A stretch of DNA of 64,000 bases from Aquanectria penicillioides (Eukaryota > Ascomycota > Sordariomycetes > Hypocreales > Nectriaceae): positions 1-64,000 of the forward strand of contig PYIU01000004.1 of the NCBI GenBank assembly GCA_003415625.1. The letters run 5' to 3'. Below the pieces are notes generated by a model, which did no database searches, was not told the DNA's origin, and saw nothing but the letters and a program-made list of their open reading frames with translations. Positions within the stretch are counted from its first letter, which is position 1. Every line of letters starts with the position of its first letter. The position numbers and the translations under genes were made by a program. Below, piece after piece: positions 23,798-36,210 of the stretch.

Positions 23798-25571
23798 TTA
23801 TACGCAGTCAAACCGAAATTCTTCTATTCCTCCTAGAAGAGTCTGGCTCTTTATCCTTTGTATAAAGTATGCCTGTGCTTCCCCCTGCTCAGCGATAAGT
23901 TGTAGCTGCGTCCATATCCACGCTCGTTGCTTTGCCGGTACCGATGGCGCGCTTGATGTGACATACAGAGGCCAAACAAGTGAGTATCTTCCATTCTGTG
24001 TAATTTTGCTGTCCTTCATCTTTAGAGGATAGCCTAGTGAGGCCCGATTCTTATTCTCGCCAAGATGTTTTATTTTCGATACATCTTCTCCAAGAAGATA
24101 ATAAACACTTGCGCAGATATCGTTTACAAGATTCAGCATCATTTCCAAAATGGCAGTCGGATCGCATTGTTTTGGAGTTCCGAGTTCTTGGGAATCAGAG
24201 ACTGCACGGAAAAGCAGTGACTGAACGATGAGCCGTGAAACGCGATAAAAATTCCAGACCCTAGCGGTATAGAAATCTTGGTACTTGTGAATCTGAGGCG
24301 GAAAGAATTCGTTGCCACATGTAGAACCAAGGTTGGTTGCAGCAGAGTAAGACCAGGAATCTGGCAAATTTCTTTTCCAATCCGATAACTCACAATCCAC
24401 TCCCATCAGTGAGTCGACGAAACTTCCCAGGTCGGTTTCGTTGACGGATTGGCCTGGAATCAGAACCTTGGTGTTTATATGTTGAAGGGTTGGTATTTTG
24501 GATGCTATGACGGTCAATCTGTCCTCTGGGTCATCCTTTGCAGTCATGAAGTCCGTAATAGTGAAGACGTTGTCCACAGGGCGAGAGATTTGCAAGTGAC
24601 TCAAAACCTACGGTACCTTATTAAACTTGTTTGGATGAATAGCCAGATGCAATCTTACAACGTTCTTTCGAACAAAACGAAACAAATTTCGCGACAGAGT
24701 CGAGGTTAAATTGGCACTGCCACGCAGTTTGACGATAGCTGCGGCTCCATCAACATGGGTGCCCCATGCTGGCGGAGTCGTGGGGCTTTTAACCATGGTC
24801 TGTAATAACAGATTTAGTAGATTAGGATCATTGGGACATGATACTCACCTCGTAACCACTAAGGAGAAGGACTGCATACAGGGTTTGGTTACTCCCCAGC
24901 ATTGATGGGTCTTGAATATCTCTTCCAACTGAACTGATTGCTTGGGCATATTTCTTTTGAGATAGCCGAGATGCTTGTTCGATTATCTTCACAGACGAGA
25001 TGTACGAAATTGCCTCCGTAGCTAACCTCAAAGTAGAGCCAGGGCTACTCTCAAAGTAGAGACTTGGCAAAAGTGTGTGAAGAAAACGTGCTGGGTCTTT
25101 GCCTGACATGTTCGCCAAGGTGCTATGATAAAAGTAGAAGGTTGCAACACTCTCACGTGATGGCTTCAAGGAATGTGATAAGCGCATATCATAGTAGCAT
25201 CCTTGTCCCCACGCATCTCGAGCCGGCGAGGTCGAGAATGTTCCGTTGTTTGATGTTGAGTGTGAGTTGTTGACCTGGGATCGCCGTCGAGATCTTTCAT
25301 GAGTTTTTGTTGTTTCGTCTCTAAATAAGAGATCTGATTGGTTTCGATAACCGAGACATTTCTTCTTCAGTCTCATGCAGCGTGAGCACTCAGGACACTT
25401 TTCATCACACTTGAAGGCATGAGCAGAGTTCAATCAAACAGGTGCGTAGCTTACCTTTGTGTGTGCTTTCCTGATCATGCATCAGCAAGTAATTTGACAG
25501 GACTTAAAAACCAATCTAAGAGCTCACCTGCAGCTTTCGCACCCTCGACTTGGCTTCCCGCAGAACACCAT
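23798..25571 (-). CDS. Zn2Cys6 transcription factor with a 16-nt microexon
   Basis: Fungal binuclear zinc cluster regulator. Exons read 25571-25528, 25469-25454, 25409-24849, 24799-24659 and 24607-23798 and give 523 residues in phase. The DNA-binding domain is split over the first three exons: GCESCR, then KAHTK from a 16-nt exon, then CDEKCPECSRCMRLKKKC. All six zinc ligands are present, plus an extra Cys in the loop where Arg is common. A middle homology region follows with conserved patches (GYETMVKSPTTPPAWGTHVDGA, and VVLSHLQISRPVD across the last junction). The C-terminus is helical and ends at 23798. It lies between the FPPS relic and the acyltransferase, and is divergent from the latter with a shared 587-bp upstream region, so it may be a cluster-specific regulator. 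Confidence 0.82.
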
Positions 25572-26158
25572 CGTGGTTTGTGCCCACTCGTCGGAGTAAA
25601 GGACACGCTTCTAAGATGGCTGTCGGAGAAATCAGGGGTAAGCCGAGAACCTACATGATATATACATCAACCGGATGAAGCTTGGCGAGAGCGGCTCACC
25701 GCTACATTAGGGCTGCGATATGCAAAGGAGGCAAATGATGTCTGGAGATTTCATATGGGTGTCCTCGCGCATGGTTCCATCCTGTGCGTCGAGGCAACAT
25801 GTTGCCAAATCCCCTGAATGTCTCATCTATTCTAGGTGGAGATAAATGGTGGAAACATGGGTCAAAGGGCAGGTAATTGGTCCACATCTTTATCACACTA
25901 GACCATATGTGGAATGCATCGAGATGGCCAATCAAGACTCAAGGACGTGTGGATCAGTCGGCTTCTCAGACCCATTGTTGCTCGCCGCTAACCACGAACT
26001 AATAGTTTGTCAGAATAGCTGGAGGTTCCAACAAGGAGCAGTGGAATCTGCTTTTCAGCTGTGCGTCTATTTAATGACCTCCTTCCGCTTCCTTGCTATT
26101 TTACTTAATGGCCATTACATACACATACAGTCTTACTTCTATGCTGCAGTAAACCACC
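25572..26158. promoter_or_regulatory. Shared upstream region of regulator and acyltransferase
   Basis: 587 bp separate two divergent start codons. No gene is seen. It presumably holds both promoters. I found no clear repeated CGG motif that would show self-regulation. Confidence 0.4.
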
Positions 26159-27727
26159 ATGTCCAAGAGTGATTCCTTCACCACACCAGGTGAATATGGG
26201 CTACCTCAATCCTCGGCATCCTTGAAGCTGACACCCTTGGATATGAATATGCCAAGACTATACGGTGCTCGATGGATTTTATGTTTTCCATTGCCACCTG
26301 GTACCCACGCCACCAAAATGTACGACTTGGGATTCCGTCTTATGAAGAAGCATACTGACCTGGGCAGCTATGACAATCTAAAACTTGGGTTGGCACGCAC
26401 AATCACTTCAATTCCATGGATCTCTGGCACAATTGTTTGTACAATGCCGCTCGTACCTGAGTCCGGTACTTGTGTCCTCATTCTTCTACACTATCACTGA
26501 CTTCGAGCCTACCCAGGGCCCAGAGGAAGGAAGCGATCCAACGCACAACAGAATACAGGTCGTAAATTCAGTCGGAGTCAAGTTCCCGTGAGTTTACATC
26601 TTGACTTTTTCAAGTATCAAGTGTGTGACAGACTTCATGACAGGTACAATGATCTTACTGGAATTCTTCCTTCATATGACGACCTCAAAAAAGCAAACTT
26701 TCCCCTTTCCAAACTCTCGACCACGCAACTTGGCCCAATCGGAGTTTTTTCCAGCCCACCACAGCCGGTCATGGCAGCTCAAGCAAACTTTATCCAAAAT
26801 GGCCTTTTGCTATCAGTCGGAGTCCACCATTCGGTCTGTGATGCTTCGGCATTGGATGCTATTGTCAGCGCCTGGGCTCAAAACACTGCAGCAATCAATA
26901 CTTCGAGCTCGTTCACAACATGGGATTCCCAGTCCAACGATCGCAGGCCACTGATGAATGGAATGCCTGGGGGCAGTCTTACTGACTTTCCAGAGTATAT
27001 GCTCGTACCTACTGCTGACATCCCACAGCTGCAGGTGCCCGCTCCGTTACCGCCCCTCACATCTCATGTTTTCTACTTCTCATCAAAGTCACTCGCAAAT
27101 CTCAAGTCTACCGCCTCGGCCTTTTCCACAAATGATGCCTTATGCGCATTCATCTGGCGGCAAATGACCATTGCCCGAAAGGCGTCTGGGTCCTGGGCCG
27201 GGTCCACTGGCGATGGAATCACGTCATCGCTAGCTTATGCAGTCAACATTCGCGGTCGAATGAGCCCGCCGCTCCCGCCAACCTACTTGGGAAACGCATC
27301 TATGGCGTCCGTGACAAAAGGACTTGCTATTTCGACTATTGAGACAGGGACTGGTCTTCCTCTGGCAGCTGCAGCAATCCGAAAATCGCTCGTTGCGTTC
27401 AACAGTCCCAGTCGGGTCCCATTGACTGTTGGGTTTCTCAATTCCCGGCCCAACCCCACTGATTATAAGCTGTCTTATAATGCATTCTTAGGCCCTGATA
27501 TTATTGCAACCTCATGGGCCGATTTGAAAGTTCGTGATAGTGACTGGGGTGCTTTGGGATCAGTGGAGTCCTTTCGTGTTCCTGGTGAAGGGGCGGATGG
27601 TGTTGTAATCATTTTCCCAAGATTCAAGACAGGTGGATTAGAGGTTATGATAGGGTTGGAAGATGGATCAATGGAAAAGTTACTACAGGAGACAGAGTTC
27701 AGAGACGTTGCCGAGCAGTTGACTTGA
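26159..27727 (+). CDS. BAHD / trichothecene-type acyltransferase
   Basis: Acyl-CoA-dependent O- or N-acyltransferase of the fungal transferase family (PF02458), typical of secondary-metabolite tailoring. Exons read 26159-26452, 26517-26587 and 26644-27727, giving 482 residues in phase; the first donor could instead be an earlier GTTTGT. The N-terminus has LTPLDMNMPRLY. The catalytic HxxxD is HHSVCD, preceded by GLLLSVG. The central linker is Pro-rich, FSTNDALCAFIWR follows, and VNIRGRMSPPLPPTYLGN is the family structural block. The C-terminal DFGWG-like motif reads DSDWG within WADLKVRDSDWG. All essential residues are present, so the enzyme should work. It is divergent from the Zn2Cys6 gene and convergent with the sugar transporter. 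Confidence 0.9.
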
Positions 27728-27840
27728 TCACACACACTTCACACTGGCCGCATTAAATTGCATTTTCCTAGCATTATCTTGCATTTAAATCCTCCTACCA
27801 TAAACCGATAGAGGTGACATGTTCCTGCAAATAAGTGTTG

Positions 27841-29442
27841 TCAAACATGCTCCGTAGCAGCCAGCTTTTCGTCAAACTGCTCTGCCCTCCGCTCCAAGTC
27901 TGCCTGGTAGTCACCAGTATACTGTTTCGGGTCCTTGCCAGCGACAAACCACGGCATAGTTCTAAACAAAGAGTTCATCTCCTCAAGTGGCAACTTCTTC
28001 GTCTCGGGGACGAACGCCCAAACTGCTGCTGCGTTGGTGAAGTTGCAAATAACAAACACAAGATAGTATTTCCATCCTACTGCTTCCATTGCAATACCTG
28101 TAACCTGGCCAATCATGGTATTGAAAGCAAAAGACATCATAGTTGCCATAGAAACACCCTTGGCTCTCATGCGGGTATCAAAGATCTCAGCCGGAATGAT
28201 CCACGAAAGAGGTCCGCAAGTCGCAGAGAAAGAGAAGTTGTATGCCCAAGTAACAATGATGAAGCCCCAACCCTGAGCGGCGCTGCCGGAACCTGGTGGG
28301 AAGACGGCCAACATGATGGTGGCGATGATGAAGGTGACCATGTTGAAGAGATTACCCCAGATAAGAGTCCAACGACGGCCGAAACGATCAATGTATGCAA
28401 TGCACAGTGCTTGGGCGATAAGCGCAATCACAGAGTTAATGGCCTGGTACTTGAGGGCATCTCCAGCGTTAATTCCTGCTTGGCCGTAGATTGTTACCGA
28501 GTAGTACTGAATTGCAGATACGCCGGTCATCTGAATTGACGCCTGAAGACCGCAGGCAATTAGGATTCGGCGAAAGGTGGACGCATCACGGAAAAGATCC
28601 AAGTAGGATTTCGCTTCCTCTTCATGTTCCTTGGCAATGTTTTCCTGAATTTGCTCGAACTCGGCGCGGACCCAGGGGTCATCCTCATTGCCGTTGCTAT
28701 GCAGGCGAGCCAAGGTCTTCAGACCTTCCTCTGCTTTCCCGTTATCGATGAGCCAGCGAGGAGATTCGGGGAAAAGGAAAATCAGAGCTCCAAGGATGAC
28801 GGCAGGAATATTCTGGACACCCAGAGGGATACGCCATTGTCGGGTGTCAGTGTAAGCATTGTACGTTCCCCAGCCAGCCCATGAGGCAACGAGAGCTCCG
28901 ATACCTAGCATGAATTGTTGAAGAGCCGTAACCGTTCCTATCATGATGTCAGAAAAAATCGATCTCACTGAGAAAGGTTTTCTTACCTCTAATTGAAGGA
29001 TGAGCAATTTCAGCTTGGTATAGCGGGATGATCATGGTTAAAAATCCAACGCCGAGACCAGATAGGAAACGGCCTGCCATCAGATATGAAATTTTTGGCG
29101 CAGCGGTTTGCAGGATCCCTCCGACGAGGAAGATGATGCTTCCAACAACGATCGTCCATCGTCGACCCAAGCGTTCTGTAGTGGGACCAGCGAACCAAGC
29201 ACCGAAAAAGGCACCTCCAGTAAATAAGGCGACCACGGCGCCGCTGCGACAGGCGTTAGTAGAAGATTCTGCACAAAATCAAGGAATTCTTACGTCGAAG
29301 AGTCAGTGCCGCTGACATTGAACAAGTCCAGGTAAGATTCTGAAGCAATGACCTGGGCAATAACACCCAAATCATAACCAAAGAGGACCGACCCGAAGGA
29401 CGCAAACACTCCAACGAGGAACTGATAAACCTTCGGCTTCAT
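27841..29442 (-). CDS. MFS sugar transporter
   Basis: Proton-coupled hexose/disaccharide permease of the fungal sugar porter family, with 12 membrane helices in the plasma membrane. The start ATG at 29442 precedes FGSVLFGYDLGVIAQVIAS. Exons are 29442-29294, 29243-28987 and 28937-27841 (500 residues), and both introns (50 and 49 bp) have canonical borders. Sugar-porter signatures: ERLGRRWTIVVG after helix 2, GRFLSGLGVGFLTMIIPLYQAE, PESPRWL with a charged cytoplasmic loop behind it, DRFGRRWTLIWG after helix 8, and PETKKLPLEEM after helix 12. It should be functional. The exact sugar is unknown; nearby glycoside hydrolases make a plant-polymer breakdown product plausible. Confidence 0.92.
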
Positions 29443-31587
29443 GGTGACAGTAAGGATAATGAGAAAGGTAGAGGTAGGAGATAAACAAAAAGTGTCAGAA
29501 AGGAGAGCATCAAGGAAATTTAAACCCTTCTTTCCCCAGCACTGAGAGCACGTCAATCCAAACCATCACATGTTCTGACTGATGTCCCCATCAACATGCG
29601 TATGCGAACGCAAGGATATGTGTGGTGGATATTCAGACTTCTCTGGGCCGAAGGGCGCACCAGGCCAACGGAAATTCCATGCGTGATTGGATCAGTGGCG
29701 TAAGCGAGAGGGGGTAGGTAGGTGCTCTACGCGCTCGAATCACGATCGTTTCCTCCGAAGCGGATAGAGTACCATTTGAGAGTAGTTCTCGTCTTGCAAT
29801 TGGTCTGCATGTACTTCGAAACGATGAGCATGCCCTCCTTGAAAACAGGCCATTACAAATTAAGCATAATTCCCCGGATCTAGCCTCTTAGCGGAATATT
29901 GTTTGCGGAGTAGGTTTAGACTTCTGGTTTATTGACTGACAATTGATACGAGTCTGGGGGATCGGGTGCAGTTCCCCGCGCATGTGACCCTAAGAACCCA
30001 CCTCCACTTCACTTTCTACAAGCGCGCGTAGCTTATTGGAGTGTTATCTTAATCCTTAGTGGCCCTGTTGGAGTGCTGATGATCTGTTGTGCTCGATCCC
30101 TGATCAGATTAAAGGTACAGGACTGTCAAACCCCAGCAGCGGTTCTTGCCTAGCAGGCATCATCCTACCTACCAATGCTCGAATGGCAGACGCTCGGGCC
30201 ATATCGACAATTCCTCAAATGATACGAGGCCGTTGTTGCCAGAGATCTAGCGGTAATCACAGTCACCGCAATTACCAGTGCCTGACATCCATATGCGTAG
30301 CTCAATGGAGTCGCCGCGGCTCTCCCTTTTGTGTTTCAGTATGATTATGTAGAATAATACCCACTGGAGGAGGATAAAAGAGGTAGGAATAGATTGAGAG
30401 AACACACACCCCACCTCGGAAATGTAGCCGGTGTCCTTGACGTGGGATGAGGAAATAGAGGGAAATAAAGAAAATGGCAACCAGGTAGTCAAATGATGTA
30501 ATTTTAGTTTACTGAGAACTTTTAATGCTGTCAAAAGAATGGTTATGGTAATTGAATAGTCGGAAAGCTAATGTGTTGAAATCAAGAGGCTTTCCGATTT
30601 GGACGCCGTTGCAGTCTTTCCCTACTAATCATTATAAGGCAAAGGATCACAGCGAATTTCCCTTACGAGATTTATCACCAATTCACTCTAGTAAAATATA
30701 CTGGAGTATGCTGCGTTTATTCTCAATTTGTTCTTAAATGGCAACGTTGGCGCGGCTGGACGCTGTTTGTAGGTATAGGGTAAGTAGCATGGACTGGGTC
30801 AGAACCTTCAAGCAGCTGTAAATAGCGCAGTGGTGTGTCATCGATGTGGTTCATATATTGCTTGAGCCTGTATGTGAGAAGGAGTTGAATATAAGATTTA
30901 AGAATAAATATGCTATAACAGGCTGCACTGGGTCTTCCCTAATTAGATACCTAATATGTTGACGAATAATTACGTGAGACTTTATCGTTCTATTTGACGC
31001 TTGTCAATTCCCTATTGTGAGTTGGCTTATACTACCTTAGAGGTTATATAATTGCTATATCGACCTCAAATAATACTGGTGCCAATGTTCCAATGGTGGG
31101 ACACATATATTGATGACCAGCCATGACCCGCTGGGTAGATCTAGCCATAACGCAGAGCCACGCCTGGTAATCTAGTTTCGTTTGAAACAAGCAAATTGGA
31201 AGCCGTAGAATTTATCGAGGCGGTTGCTTTACTATTTACTCCGAACATCGCACAATTTGGGAAATGAACTAGTATCTCGCGGTAGAACTTTGGCCAATTT
31301 TAGGCCCTCTCTATCGTAAAGCTCCCGTTGACGTCGTAGATCATGACCGCCCGCTTGCCCCGAAATTTTCATTCTGATCGTGGGCGCCGGTTTCGCTCAG
31401 GGTTGCCAATCAGCAGAATGCGCTACCCATCACAGGCTCCGACTCGCCGAGTCAACTCCGTCTTTAGCGCCCTCCCCATTGCTTTTTCTCAGTGTCCACT
31501 TTTACACATAAACTTTCCTCCCGCAAGCGATCTCGGCCGCTTTGATTCACATCGCATTCGCCTTTTTATGCCCCTCAAACCACAACC
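29443..31587. other. 2.1-kb divergent intergenic region
   Basis: No gene, RNA or repeat could be supported. The final 250 bp before 31588 are pyrimidine-rich and are likely the promoter and leader of the reductase gene. Confidence 0.5.
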
Positions 31588-32689
31588 ATGAGCGCCAGAT
31601 CGTCCATCCTGAACTTGACTTGGATTCAATACGCTGTAATCTTAACGGCTGCTCTTGGAGCTGGAGGATGGCAATTGCTTAGCTCAAGTACGTCGAACTC
31701 TACACTGGAGCTTGTGCACAGTTACTGAAATGCAACAAGAAAAACGAAAGATTCTGAAGCCAGATGAGTTTCAGGAATTTGTCCTCGTAGAGAAAACGGT
31801 TCTTTCTCACAACACTGCCATGTTCGTTTCTGCATTCATCCCCCTCGGCGACCTAGAAGAATCAGGGTCCGTGAGGCTCGTGGAACTAATCTCTCATTGT
31901 GTAGATACCGGTTTAAGCTTCCAAAACCCACCGATATTCTCGGCTTGCCTACAGGCCAACATGTTTCGCTTGCTGCCAACGTCGCAGGCCAGCCCAAGGA
32001 AGTCATCCGCAGCTACACCCCAATTTCCGACGACCACACTCCCGGATATGTAGACCTCATCATCAAGTCGTATCCTACTGGAAACATATCTAAACATGTT
32101 GCCTCCCTTGAGATCGGCCAAACATTGAAATTCCGTGGACCAAAAGGGGCCATGACATACACACCTAATATGGCGAGAAGAATCGGCATGATTGCAGGTG
32201 GTACTGGGATCACCCCGATGCTGCAAGTAGCAAAAGCCATTGTCAGAGGTCGTTCGAAGGGAGACAGAACGATTGTGGACCTGGTCTTTGCCAATGTAAA
32301 CTACGAAGATATCTTATTGAAGGATGAGCTGGATCAGCTGGCGGCTGCAGATCCCAACTTCAATGTTCATTATGTACTCAACAACCCGCCTCAGGACTGG
32401 AAAGGCGGAGTTGGCTTTGTCACGGAAGAAATGATCAAGGTATGTCGTTCCTAGGCCAAGTTGCGTCGATAGAGGCTTTTCACTTTCACAATGCGGAATA
32501 AAAATGGCATATTGGACGCTAATTTCTTTGGGCCTTTAGGAAAAGCTGCCTGCTCCAGCTTCAGATGTCAGGGTCTTCATTTGCGGCCCGCCACCCATGG
32601 TAAGTGCCATGAAGAAACATACACAAACTCTTGGGTTTGAGAAGGCTCGACCAGTGAGCAAACTTGACGACCAAGTATTTTGCTTCTAA
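31588..32689 (+). CDS. NADH-cytochrome b5 reductase
   Basis: FAD enzyme that passes electrons from NADH to cytochrome b5 for desaturation, sterol or P450 reactions. Exons are 31588-31687, 31740-31821, 31905-32439 and 32540-32689 (288 residues, phases consistent). The N-terminus has one hydrophobic anchor ([13 protein letters not shown]), as in the ER or mitochondrial outer-membrane forms. FAD-binding RSYTPIS, the GKFRGPKG-like segment ([11 protein letters not shown]), NADH-binding GGTGITPM and CGPPPM near the C-terminus are all intact, and the product ends in the family-typical DDQVFCF. Its stop is only 361 bp from the stop of the convergent cytochrome b5 gene, its natural redox partner. Confidence 0.93.
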
Positions 32690-33050
32690 ATGGAAGGCTG
32701 TAATCAAGGCACCGTGGAGGGACAAATTACAATAACAATGATTGCAAGAGGGAATTGATCCAGTCGAATCTTGTTCGGGGATCGAGAAAAACGTCAAGAT
32801 GTTGCTTGGCGAGGATTGGAAATTCATCGTTCCGCTACTGCAGAGTTATTGGTTGATATTTTGAATGAATTAAGTCTATCAATTTGAAAGAGTGGCTCAA
32901 ATAAAGTGGTTAGAACATAAAAAGTCACTGCTTTCTGTTTCAATATGAGCCCATGGCCATGTGCGTCGGAGATTCATGATGAATTTCCCCTTCGCCCTGG
33001 GCCAAGTGATTATGTCTTTGGAATATTGGAGGACCACACTTGATAGTGTA

Positions 33051-33662
33051 TCACTTTGAGAAGTGCTTGTACATCTTTGATGCCGTGAATGCTCCCAGTA
33101 CGATAACAGAGGAGGCTATCAGGGCTTTGGTAGAAAACATCATCTCCAATAGAGATAATGAAGGAGGAGTCTCAACTTCGACTTTGGGCTTTTCGGTAGG
33201 TTTGACCTAGAAATGATTTTTAGTTTCAAAGGTTCGTATTGACGAATGGGCACGGGATGACGCACTGGGGCCTCTAGGGTACCGACGAGCATTGCCTCCA
33301 GTGCCTCAACAGCCTCGTCGCTGTGTCCCACGTCATCAAACTCCTCTGTTGCATCCATCCCCGCAACTTCAATCATGACCTCTGCGCCGCCACTGCAGAA
33401 CACAGGCCAGAGTCAGCATGATGGAAATCTTTCAAGAAGTAGTCGAAATACAGAACGGTCGTTTTGCCGTGAACAAGCAGCAGAAAAAAGGCCACGTGGT
33501 AACTAGGGGAAAAGGAAAGCAAAAGGAAGAAAATAGGTATGCTTACGGATGTTCACCGAGGAACTCGGTGCAGTTGTAGACCTTTCCGTTGAGCACGATG
33601 TAGAGATCGTCTGGAGAGGCATGTTTAGCGACCTCCTCGGCGGTAAACGTCGCGGATGCCAT
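33051..33662 (-). CDS. Tail-anchored cytochrome b5
   Basis: Small haem protein that relays electrons from the reductase to desaturases, hydroxylases and P450s on the ER. Exons are 33662-33547, 33392-33266 and 33206-33051 (132 residues). The first intron (33393-33546) interrupts the haem motif: EFLGEHP is followed by [11 protein letters not shown]. The first haem ligand is the His in EHPGG and the second the His in VGHSDEA. The second intron (33207-33265) must be removed to reach the C-terminal anchor ([16 protein letters not shown]) and its short basic tail KMYKHFSK; without splicing, a false C-terminus is read. All functional features are present. It is convergent with the cytochrome b5 reductase. 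Confidence 0.92.
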
Positions 33663-34757
33663 TGAACTCGATTACTACACGATATTAGGTATATAGCCGT
33701 TTTTGCTGGTTAGGCGAAGGACCACAAAGACGGTGATTGTTCAAAAATTGACATTGGTAGCCTACACGGCATATATTGTTGCGCGGAAATATCTCGCTGA
33801 TCCGGGGAATCTGGGGTGGGTGGAGATTGGCCCAATCTGGCTATAAGGGCCGGCATTGATTTCAGCGCTCATACTTTTTCTTTTATCGGCCTAGTTGATC
33901 TCAAGGACCAGATGCTTCGGACCGAGCAATCGTTCATGCCACACACACATGCTTGATCACAAACACGGACACTGGGTTACTACTGAGTCATAAAATGACC
34001 CAAGGTAGATAATGCCCAAGACTGTTACACACATGATTTTTGTCACATAGGTGGACGCATATAACATGGCCACAGGCCATCTCTCGCAAGAACTACAAAC
34101 TGCAATTGCCGAACAAGGCATCCTCTCACCACCCCGCCCCCACTTTCGGTATCGATGTAGCCTTAGAAAAATAACATGGCTAATCTCACCGCTGACATAT
34201 GGTCCTGTCGTTTGTGGTCCTCAGGTGGTGAGCAGCCTCTACTTTAGTGCGAGCCAAAAGCTACCAGGAGTGGATATGGCCAAAGATAAGAGTGGGCGTC
34301 CAATCCGGGCTCAGCAAATCATGTGAAAATGCTCGTGTGATTGGAAATTTAAGCGATGTGCATGGCATGGCCCGCCTTGTGTAGGTATCTAGCTGAGGGG
34401 AAAAACGCGGTCTGCGTGATTGATCAACCTTTATGACATGGCCATTCTCGTTTATTTATGTTTTTCAACTTTTTGCATTTTTATCTTAGCAGCTAAGTGC
34501 ATTGTAATTGGCGTGTCTCATTTGCTTGGCCTGTCTCCTTACCTATTTCTCATTCCAAGGCTTCATCAGAAAAGGGAGGGGGCATCGAAATTGCAGCTTC
34601 ACTCTCGGGTCTAGAAACTGCCTAGCATCCGGTTACATACATTTTGATATCTCAACGCTCTTTCTTGATTGTCATATGTAGGACTAGTTGTAATATTAAA
34701 CTGAAATAAAGAGTCTCAGCCAGTCCCTCATTCTTCAAGTACTCGGATATAAAACTA
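33663..34757. other. Intergenic, no gene recognised
   Basis: It contains the cytochrome b5 promoter at its left end. Short frames at 34051-34326 and 34420-34614 have no support. Confidence 0.5.
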
Positions 34758-36210
34758 TCAATGACACCCCTCTTGAAACAAAAGGACTGCTGTATCATGG
34801 GTCTCGACTTCTACTTCAATCTCTTTTTGGAAACAACCAAGCGTCTCATTTTTCCATGCATAAGTCAACCTAAAGCTGCGATTATGGTGCAAATGGGGGA
34901 TTTCTTTGAAAATTGCCGTCATGTTGCGAACCGCAGCAAGCGTGTTCATCATAAGCACCAATGTTCACCGCTTGCTCCGTCCTGACCAGTACTCAGCGGG
35001 ATTTGTTGCATTAAATGTCCAATCGGGATTTGCGCCCTATTTGTAAGGAGTGGCAGGACTTCCGAAGAATTGGTCCCGGTGGAATGAAATAAGCCTTTTG
35101 TTGGTAAGTATATCGATATACTCTTGTTTCAATTTTGCCAAGTTAGTGCCTGAGAAGTGGACTTTTCATCGCTGCCCAAAAAGCAAAATGAGTCCGTGTC
35201 TCTGCAAGTGTAAGCCCTCCGTTCCCAACCTCGAGCATGTCAGCGTCGTTATGCCCCCAAAAGCCAACGTCGTTCAAAAGGAATGAATTCATATTGAGAA
35301 TGGCCAGTACATGACCAAACTGGGCTTCGTGAGGTTAGCATGGAGATTCAACGAAAGAACGTCTAACAGTTACCCCGGATATCAGTACTCATTCTCCAAG
35401 AGCTTGCTGTACTATTTCCCCATTGCTGCACTCTAGCTTTGCCCTAATTACATATACTGGAAAGGATGGTCCGATTCTGTGCCAACAGTGCATCGCGCAT
35501 TCTTGCATATCTCCTGGAGCTGTTTGACGTGGTGTAATCATGGCTCTTAGGATAGTATCCAGTAGAGTCAATACAAGTCCCATTACTGAAAAGGCTAGGG
35601 CTTGCAATGCGATATGCGCAAGCATCACATTCATCTTTCCAACTGTCAGGGATGCCACAATTATAGTACTTGAGATCTTTTAAGGATGTTAGGAAATGCG
35701 ATTTGCCAGAATGGTATTTCAGTAATCTTACAATCCACCCCCCAAGCTGCAAATGTTGCTGCGTCAATATCTTCATATCCCAAACTTGCAGGATACTCTT
35801 CGCAGGTCACAGCTCCAGTGCTACTATATATTCCAAGCTTCAAGCCGAGGCCATGAACCTTGTCGGCTAATGTAGGTATACCGCTGGGGAAACCTGTTAG
35901 GATCTGCTAGAAGCTGATCTGTGTCTTCATCTCCTCCATCTTTGAGGGACCAGCAGTCATCTATGTTGACATACTCGTATCCAGCATCCTAGTATATCAT
36001 TAATGTTGCAACATTCCGAGTGGAAAGTCTCACCTTTAGTCCCAGTGAGTCCATAGCTTCAGCTGTCATCAAAATGATAGTCTCGTTGATCTCACATCCA
36101 AATGCATTCCACGAGCTCCATCCCATTGCGGGAACTCGGCCAACGCCATCATTCAAGACCAAGGCAGCCACCGAGGTGATGTAGGGTATCAAGTATACCA
36201 GTTTGGTCAT
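34758..36210 (-). pseudogene. Broken GH27 alpha-galactosidase with nucleophile loss
   Basis: Secreted alpha-galactosidase relic. ATG at 36210 starts a signal peptide (KLVYLIPYITSVAALV), then GRVPAMGWSSWNAFGC. After an intron come YVNIDDCW and LADPNR, where an extra C in a CCCC run (about 35885) shifts frame. [20 protein letters not shown] follows. A clean intron (35677-35731) leads to [10 protein letters not shown]: the usual YLKYDNC nucleophile Asp is Tyr (codon 35663-35665). The acid/base region SWRMSTDI is kept, but TAG stops stand at 35444-35446 and 35037-35039, both where the family has Trp. A small deletion disrupts frame after [12 protein letters not shown]. The C-terminal beta-sandwich part (AVRNMTAIFKEIP) reads to a stop at 34758. 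It cannot encode an active enzyme. Confidence 0.85.

Noticed and set aside
28167..28884. Frames opposite the sugar transporter
   Set aside because: Shadows of membrane-helix codons on the other strand.
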